Assembly: GCA_030432255.1 (NCBI GenBank)
Contig: JAUIHS010000001.1
Location: forward strand, 389,628 to 453,627
Direction of reading: 5' to 3'
Length of the DNA stretch: 64,000 nucleotides
From: Phycisphaerae bacterium
GTDB taxonomy: Bacteria > Planctomycetota > Phycisphaerae > Phycisphaerales > UBA1924
Positions 59,515 through 64,000 of the stretch are shown piece by piece (the first letter of the stretch is position 1; each line of letters opens with the position of its first letter). Both the position numbers and the translations under genes were made by a program. The notes below the pieces were generated by a model. The model searched no databases, was not told the DNA's origin, and saw only the letters and a program-made list of their open reading frames with translations.

Positions 59515-61832
59515 GGGGGAGTCTCAGCTATCGTGTGCTGCTCTTTGTCATGGTCATGTGTGGCATACTCGCGTTCGCCGTGGCCAACGAGACGCCGCAA
59601 CTGGCGCTGCTCAGTCTGCCGGGTGTCATCGCGGCATGGATCGTTTCGGGCTCGGCCAACGGCCAGCCTCTGCCGCGCTGGCTCATCAACGCGCTGCTCA
59701 TCGCTGCCACGGGCTATCTCCTGCTCAATCTCAGCGGTCCGGCAACGGAGTACATCAGCGAACTTGCAACCTACCTCACTGCGCTCCAGGTCATCAAGCT
59801 GTTTGATGTACGGACGCCTCGGGATCAGTCCCAGATCATCTCGTTGAGCGTGATGCTGGTCATCGGTTCCTGCCTGACGAGCGTGACTGTGGACCTGGCA
59901 GGTGTGCTGGTGTTGTACGTCCCGATCCTGCTGTTGACGCTGATTCGGCACCACATCCATGCGGGTTTCGAAGCATCGCGCGTTCGCCTCGAGGAATCCG
60001 TGCCGGCATCCGTCAGAGCGCCCCAGCCCGGTTGGTTTCATGGGCGGCGCTTCCGTCGCAACCTGTGGATGCTCACGCTCGTCACCGGTGCGTCGGTCGG
60101 CCTGACCGCGGCCGTGATCTTCCTCGTGATGCCCAGAGGCATCGGTGGCTCGATGCTTGGCAAGTGGCGCCCTCCATCCGAAGGTGCGAAGATCTCCTTC
60201 AATAACCACATCAAACTCGGCGGCGTGTCGGGGCTGCTGAGCGAGTCGCAGCGCATCGTCATGGATGTACGCGTGACGGCCACGGAGTCCCGTGACCAGG
60301 CGCGCATCGGCACGAGGCCCTGGTACCTGCGCGGCGCCGTTCTCGATCAGTACCAACCGGAGCGAACACTCTGGTCGCGCTGGGGTGTCATCGCCGAGTA
60401 TGATCGGGAAGAGACCCGGCGGTCGGGGCACGCCGGAGCGAACGAGAGGGGCCGCCGCATGGCCCGCTCTGATCCCTATGTCGTGGACATCTCGATGCGC
60501 AACCGCCAGGTCGAGCAACTCTTCACGACATGGCTGCCCCGCAACATCGACTTCGCATCACTGAGCTCGGCGAAGTTCACGTACAGTCCGATCGACGGCA
60601 CCTACCTGATGGACGACGACTTTGGACCGCTGGAATACTCAATCCAGGCCTTCCTGACCGAGAACATCCATTTCGACTGGACGGCCAAGCAGAAGGAAGA
60701 AGTGGTGGAACTGCCTCCTTCGCCATCCATGGCCTACTTCCAGAGCAACGAGCGCATTCGTGGCCTCGCACGACAGATCCTGAGCCTCCGGGGAATCGAC
60801 ATCGATGCGCCTTTCGGCGAACAGGAACTCGCCGCCATTCCCCGTTTCTTCGAGGACCACCTCACCGAGAACTACACCTACACCACGGAACTCGTCGCCC
60901 CATTGCCGGATGAGGACCCCATCGAGATGTTCCTCTTCAGCGAAGAACGCGGCATGCGCGGGCACTGTGAGTATTTCGCATCCGCCCTCGCGGCCCTGTG
61001 CCAGAGTGTCGGGATCAATGCGCGTGTCGTGACGGGCTACGTGGCGACCGACTACGACGAGTCACGGAAGACATTCATCGTCCGGGAGTCGAATGCGCAT
61101 GCATGGGTGGAGGCCGAAATCAGACCCGGTCGTTGGAATGAGTATGATCCCTCTCCCGAAGCCGATGTCATGGCGGCGCACAAGCCGAAGGGGGGCTTCC
61201 GCCAGTGGTTCCGCAAGTTCGGAGAAGCCATCGAACTCGCGTGGGTCGAGAATGTCGTGCGCTATGACCTCGATAAGCAGACCGAGGCCTTCGGCTCCAG
61301 CGGTGGGGACACGGGCGGAATCTACGGGGGCCTGGAGCGCCTCGCCGAACACTTCGGTCTCAATGCGGACCAGGGCAGCGTGCGACGGTTCCTGCGACTG
61401 ATCGTCAATGCAGTCGGTGCCGGTGCACTCGCCTTCGGAGCCGCCGCGACACTCCTGTTTCTCCTCCGCACACCCCTCGATACGGCCCTTGTTGCGGTCG
61501 CTGGACTCCTCGGATTCAGTTGGACGCGGCGCACGAAGCCGAAGGAAGCGAGCCTGCAGAGCGGTTTCTACGGAGATCTTCTGCGACGACTGCAGGAGGC
61601 AGACCTCGGGAAGCCGGAGTGGCAGCCACCCCGCGCTTGGGCCAACGCGCTCCGTCGGGAGCATGCGGGTGTTGGCGAGCATGTTGAGTCGATTACTGAC
61701 CTTTACTACAACGTGCGATTCGCCGGGGTCGCGCACGATGATGCGATCGAAGCAGAGGCCCGTGAACGTCTCACAGCGCTCGATACCGAACTCGCGGCCA
61801 TGTCTGCCGAAACAGCGGAGGACGCAACGTGA
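59511..61832 (+). CDS. Membrane-bound transglutaminase-like protease (TgpA-type)
   Basis: The 773-residue protein has an N-terminal membrane domain of about six helices, a long outer domain, and a transglutaminase-like core with RGMRGHCEYFASALAALCQS (catalytic Cys), NARVVTGYVATDYDE and ESNAHAWVEAEIRPGRWNEY (catalytic His, then Asp after a short gap). A late membrane helix is at 640-665. TgpA proteins cleave or crosslink periplasmic proteins or peptidoglycan peptides. It overlaps the DUF58 gene and the next methyltransferase gene, forming one operon. Confidence 0.86.
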   Translation: MRGSLSYRVLLFVMVMCGILAFAVANETPQLALLSLPGVIAAWIVSGSANGQPLPRWLINALLIAATGYLLLNLSGPATEYISELATYLTALQVIKLFDVRTPRDQSQIISLSVMLVIGSCLTSVTVDLAGVLVLYVPILLLTLIRHHIHAGFEASRVRLEESVPASVRAPQPGWFHGRRFRRNLWMLTLVTGASVGLTAAVIFLVMPRGIGGSMLGKWRPPSEGAKISFNNHIKLGGVSGLLSESQRIVMDVRVTATESRDQARIGTRPWYLRGAVLDQYQPERTLWSRWGVIAEYDREETRRSGHAGANERGRRMARSDPYVVDISMRNRQVEQLFTTWLPRNIDFASLSSAKFTYSPIDGTYLMDDDFGPLEYSIQAFLTENIHFDWTAKQKEEVVELPPSPSMAYFQSNERIRGLARQILSLRGIDIDAPFGEQELAAIPRFFEDHLTENYTYTTELVAPLPDEDPIEMFLFSEERGMRGHCEYFASALAALCQSVGINARVVTGYVATDYDESRKTFIVRESNAHAWVEAEIRPGRWNEYDPSPEADVMAAHKPKGGFRQWFRKFGEAIELAWVENVVRYDLDKQTEAFGSSGGDTGGIYGGLERLAEHFGLNADQGSVRRFLRLIVNAVGAGALAFGAAATLLFLLRTPLDTALVAVAGLLGFSWTRRTKPKEASLQSGFYGDLLRRLQEADLGKPEWQPPRAWANALRREHAGVGEHVESITDLYYNVRFAGVAHDDAIEAEARERLTALDTELAAMSAETAEDAT

Positions 61833-62518
61833 GCCAGGAGCAGCATCCCGTTGATGACTGGTTTCCGGTAGACGAGGAGGAGCATCAGGCGCAATGCGCT
61901 GCGCTGCACGAACTGCTACCCGCCGGCGCGCACGTGCTTGATCTTGGAGCGGGTGACGGCCGCCTGGCCGGACCACTGGCAGAGGCTGGGCACTTTGTGA
62001 TGGCCATCGATCAGGATCCCCGCGCCGTGGCGCGGCTCGAGCAGCGGGGGATCGAAGCGATCTCCGGCGATTTTCTTGACTCGCAGACGGAGATCTGGAG
62101 TCGCACCGGAGCGTTCGATGCGATCCTCTGTCTCGGTAACACGTTCATGACCGTGAGTCAGCCGGCGGATGCGATCGCGCTGATGAAACTGGCCCGCCGC
62201 GCGATCCGACCCGCGGGCTGCCTTGTGATCGATGCCTTCTGTGAACCCCTCTGGCGCGAGGTCGCGGAGGGGTTCTGGCAGAACGGCATCAGCGAGGACG
62301 GTCGCTGGCAGATGCTCTGGCATCCCGGTGACAACGTGCTGTCGATGCGCCGCGACGATGATGTGGATGAAGAGGACTGGAATGTTCGCGCGTCCGATAC
62401 CGCGCTGCGCCTCTGGTCCCGCGGCGAGCTCGAACTGCTCGCCGCTGCTTCCGGGTGGGAGGCGCCTTATCGGGCAGTGGATGCGCTCATGATTTTCCGG
62501 GCTTCGGCCTCCGTGTGA
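61829..62518 (+). CDS. Class I SAM-dependent methyltransferase
   Basis: The 229-residue protein has the SAM-binding loop VLDLGAGDGRLAGPLAEAGH (motif I G-A-G-D-G), then VMAIDQDPRAVARLEQRGIE and the motif IV segment FDAILCLGNTF. The start is GTG at 61829, overlapping the transglutaminase stop as GTGA. The methyl acceptor is unknown; its coupling to the DUF58-transglutaminase pair suggests a shared role, but this is inference. Confidence 0.83.
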   Translation: MSQEQHPVDDWFPVDEEEHQAQCAALHELLPAGAHVLDLGAGDGRLAGPLAEAGHFVMAIDQDPRAVARLEQRGIEAISGDFLDSQTEIWSRTGAFDAILCLGNTFMTVSQPADAIALMKLARRAIRPAGCLVIDAFCEPLWREVAEGFWQNGISEDGRWQMLWHPGDNVLSMRRDDDVDEEDWNVRASDTALRLWSRGELELLAAASGWEAPYRAVDALMIFRASASV

Positions 62519-62609
62519 CCGGACGTGCGCCTTCCCCTCAAGAGACCGGCGGGCCCGCCCGATGCACTCCCTGAACGCGCTCTGATTGTGTTGCGTTGGG
62601 AGGGTCCGT

Positions 62610-63500
62610 ATGCCTGCTACCAGGTCAAGAACCGAGAACTGGCGTCGTAGTCTTCAGCAGTTGGCATCACGCAACGGCTCGCTGGAGTTCACGCTTCCCG
62701 GTGAACTCGATGGTGACGATCTCAATGCGATCGCCGACGAGCGTTCCGGAAACGTTATCTGGCGTGTCCGCATTCTCGAGGTGAATGACAAGGAGATCCT
62801 CGTCGAACAGCCGGTCACCCTCGGGCAGACCATCGCGATCAGCGAGGGTGTCGACATCGTCGGGATCATCACCATCGGGCAGAACCGGTGGATGTTCAAG
62901 TCACGCAATCTCGGCTTCAAGCACATCCGCCTCTCCGGTGGGCGTTCCGCCAAGGCGCTGACGATCGTGATGCCGGAGACCGTCGAACGCTGCCAGCGCC
63001 GCGACTTCTACCGCATCTCGACGGTCGGGCTGAGCCTGCCGCAGGTCGAGATGTTCCCACTGATGGATCCTGCATCTGCCGTTGTCGCGGAGACCGCCAA
63101 CCGGATCGAGATCCTTGATGCGCTTGATCAGCCAATCGTTGAACCGGACATCCGATCCGACGAGGAACGCGTGATGCCGGAAGTGGGACCGCCCGTCCTC
63201 GCTTCGCTTGTGAACCTCGGCGGCGGCGGCGCAGGACTGATGCTTCCCCCTGAAGACGCCAGTGCCGTCGATGCACACCGCCTCTTCTGGCTCCGCATCG
63301 GACTGCAGCCGGAGATCCCGATTCCCATCGCCGTGACCGCCCGCATCAAGCACACACACCTCGACTCGTCGCAACGTGTGTACTGCGGCACAGCATTCGA
63401 CTTCGGCTTCAATCCCAAGCACGAGAAGTTCGTCGTTGATCAGATCTGCCGTTACGTCCGGCAGCGCCAGGCCGCGCTCCTTCGCAATCGCAAGGACTGA
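62610..63500 (+). CDS. YcgR/PilZ-like protein with a partly degenerate c-di-GMP site
   Basis: The 296-residue protein has an N-terminal YcgR-like beta domain (VEQPVTLGQTIAISEGVDIV) and a PilZ-like part with the RxxxR motif in CQRRDFYRIST. The second c-di-GMP motif, normally D/N-x-S-x-x-G, would be in LVNLGGGGAGLML, where Ser is Gly. It may be a flagellar brake or other c-di-GMP effector, which fits a flagellated organism, but binding is not sure. GGGAGGG precedes the ATG at 62610. Confidence 0.7.
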   Translation: MPATRSRTENWRRSLQQLASRNGSLEFTLPGELDGDDLNAIADERSGNVIWRVRILEVNDKEILVEQPVTLGQTIAISEGVDIVGIITIGQNRWMFKSRNLGFKHIRLSGGRSAKALTIVMPETVERCQRRDFYRISTVGLSLPQVEMFPLMDPASAVVAETANRIEILDALDQPIVEPDIRSDEERVMPEVGPPVLASLVNLGGGGAGLMLPPEDASAVDAHRLFWLRIGLQPEIPIPIAVTARIKHTHLDSSQRVYCGTAFDFGFNPKHEKFVVDQICRYVRQRQAALLRNRKD

Positions 63501-63606
63501 GCCGGGAGCCACAGCGGCGCTCCGCTGACCGACCAGGCGTCAGGCGTCAACACTGCATCGCCGCAATCCGGCTCGGTTCACCCGGGCAGATTCCACGCGG
63601 CGACGG

Positions 63607-64000
63607 TCAATCCTCGTAGATGCCATTGACGACGAGCGGCTCAGGGAGGTCGTCATCCTGCAGGTCCTGCGTCCAGCGGAAGGAGCCGCCAAGCAGGAAT
63701 CGGCTTTCGACATCACGCGGGTGATAAAGACCGAGTGGCGGCACATACGCCAGCGCCTCACCAGGCTCATCGTGGATTCGTAACCAGATGTCACCCGAGT
63801 TGGTGCGGCACACGATCGGGTTGGTCCCGCCGTTGACGGTCCCGCTGAATGCCATGGGCTGCGAATACGCGTTGTCGAGCCCGTCCGAGTCGTCCTTGAA
63901 ACGGACCAGGCCATCAAGCGTCTTGAGATCGATCACGCCTCCCGTACCGGGCGGGGTGCCGCAGAAGATCGAACCGTCTACTGCCGTCAGTGTCACCGGC
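63607..64000 (-). CDS. Protein of unknown function, partial (N-terminus beyond window)
   Basis: The frame is open from its stop at 63607 to the window end, so the start is probably outside; a GTG at 63996 is the only visible candidate. The visible 130 residues have beta-rich segments (VIDLKTLDGLVRFKDDSDGL, FLLGGSFRWTQDLQDDDLPE). No family was recognised. It could be a secreted protein. Confidence 0.5.
   Translation of the reverse strand, partial: PVTLTAVDGSIFCGTPPGTGGVIDLKTLDGLVRFKDDSDGLDNAYSQPMAFSGTVNGGTNPIVCRTNSGDIWLRIHDEPGEALAYVPPLGLYHPRDVESRFLLGGSFRWTQDLQDDDLPEPLVVNGIYED

Noticed and set aside
1..64000. tRNA, rRNA, tmRNA, RNase P or SRP RNA genes
   Set aside because: I looked for T-loop GTTCGAnTC patterns with paired arms and for known RNA cores in gaps between genes and found none that I could support.

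Overview
The window looks like a chromosomal segment of a planctomycete of the class Phycisphaerae. That is my inference, from three things. The DNA is GC-rich. Six secreted proteins carry the two-EF-hand dockerin-like module with the signature V-D-F-D-D-L-N-x-V-L-x-x-W that is typical of that group. Zinc-ribbon membrane proteins (CPxCGYDLTGL..CPECG) recur. No rRNA or tRNA gene was recognised, and there is no sign of a prophage, insertion sequence, plasmid origin or CRISPR array. Most of the window is housekeeping chromosome with dispersed secreted-protein genes.

Region by region. 1-6774: a partial secreted protein, mobA with a DUF7009-like partner, a YhaM-like OB/HD nuclease, a LON-domain protein, an HscA-like Hsp70 and a receiver/histidine-kinase hybrid. 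6959-13968: pheT lacking its EMAP-II domain, prfB with a +1 frameshift site that uses UAA, a three-gene ECF sigma operon (secretin-like secreted protein, sigma factor, membrane protein) and a zinc-ribbon membrane protein beside a remnant of a second copy. 13983-25256: an aminotransferase, rpsO-pnp with a strong leader hairpin, a cold-shock protein, a histidine kinase, dus, secreted proteins and speA. 25332-31699: a 20 x 15-residue histone H1-like protein, class II DAHP synthase, a dockerin protein, a CorC/HlyC protein and ybeY.

31717-42484: a glycogen-debranching-type glucosidase, a small protein followed by fliD-fliS (flagellar cap and chaperone), holB, a dockerin protein with WGENxGWxN repeats, a FabZ-like dehydratase, a zinc-ribbon protein and purM. 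42493-49818: dockerin proteins, a DUF3524/QTMAN-like glycosyltransferase coupled to a ROK kinase, a carboxypeptidase-regulatory-like protein, and an unusual TPR protein fused to two RNA polymerase alpha-CTD domains. 49871-64000: a zinc-ribbon protein, an oxidoreductase, a DUF3303 protein, a dockerin protein, an ArsR/SRPBCC locus with a clear promoter-operator, an isolated atpC, a MATE transporter, scpB, a lipoprotein, a DUF58-transglutaminase-methyltransferase operon, a PilZ-like protein and a partial gene.

The strongest items for a second look are the TPR/tandem alpha-CTD fusion (48883-49818), the prfB frameshift at CUU-UAA-C (10380-10386), the ECF locus (10612-12681), the operator-promoter at 53082-53115 and the 45-bp repeat gene (25332-26327). 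All functions are read from motifs by eye; no database search was run.
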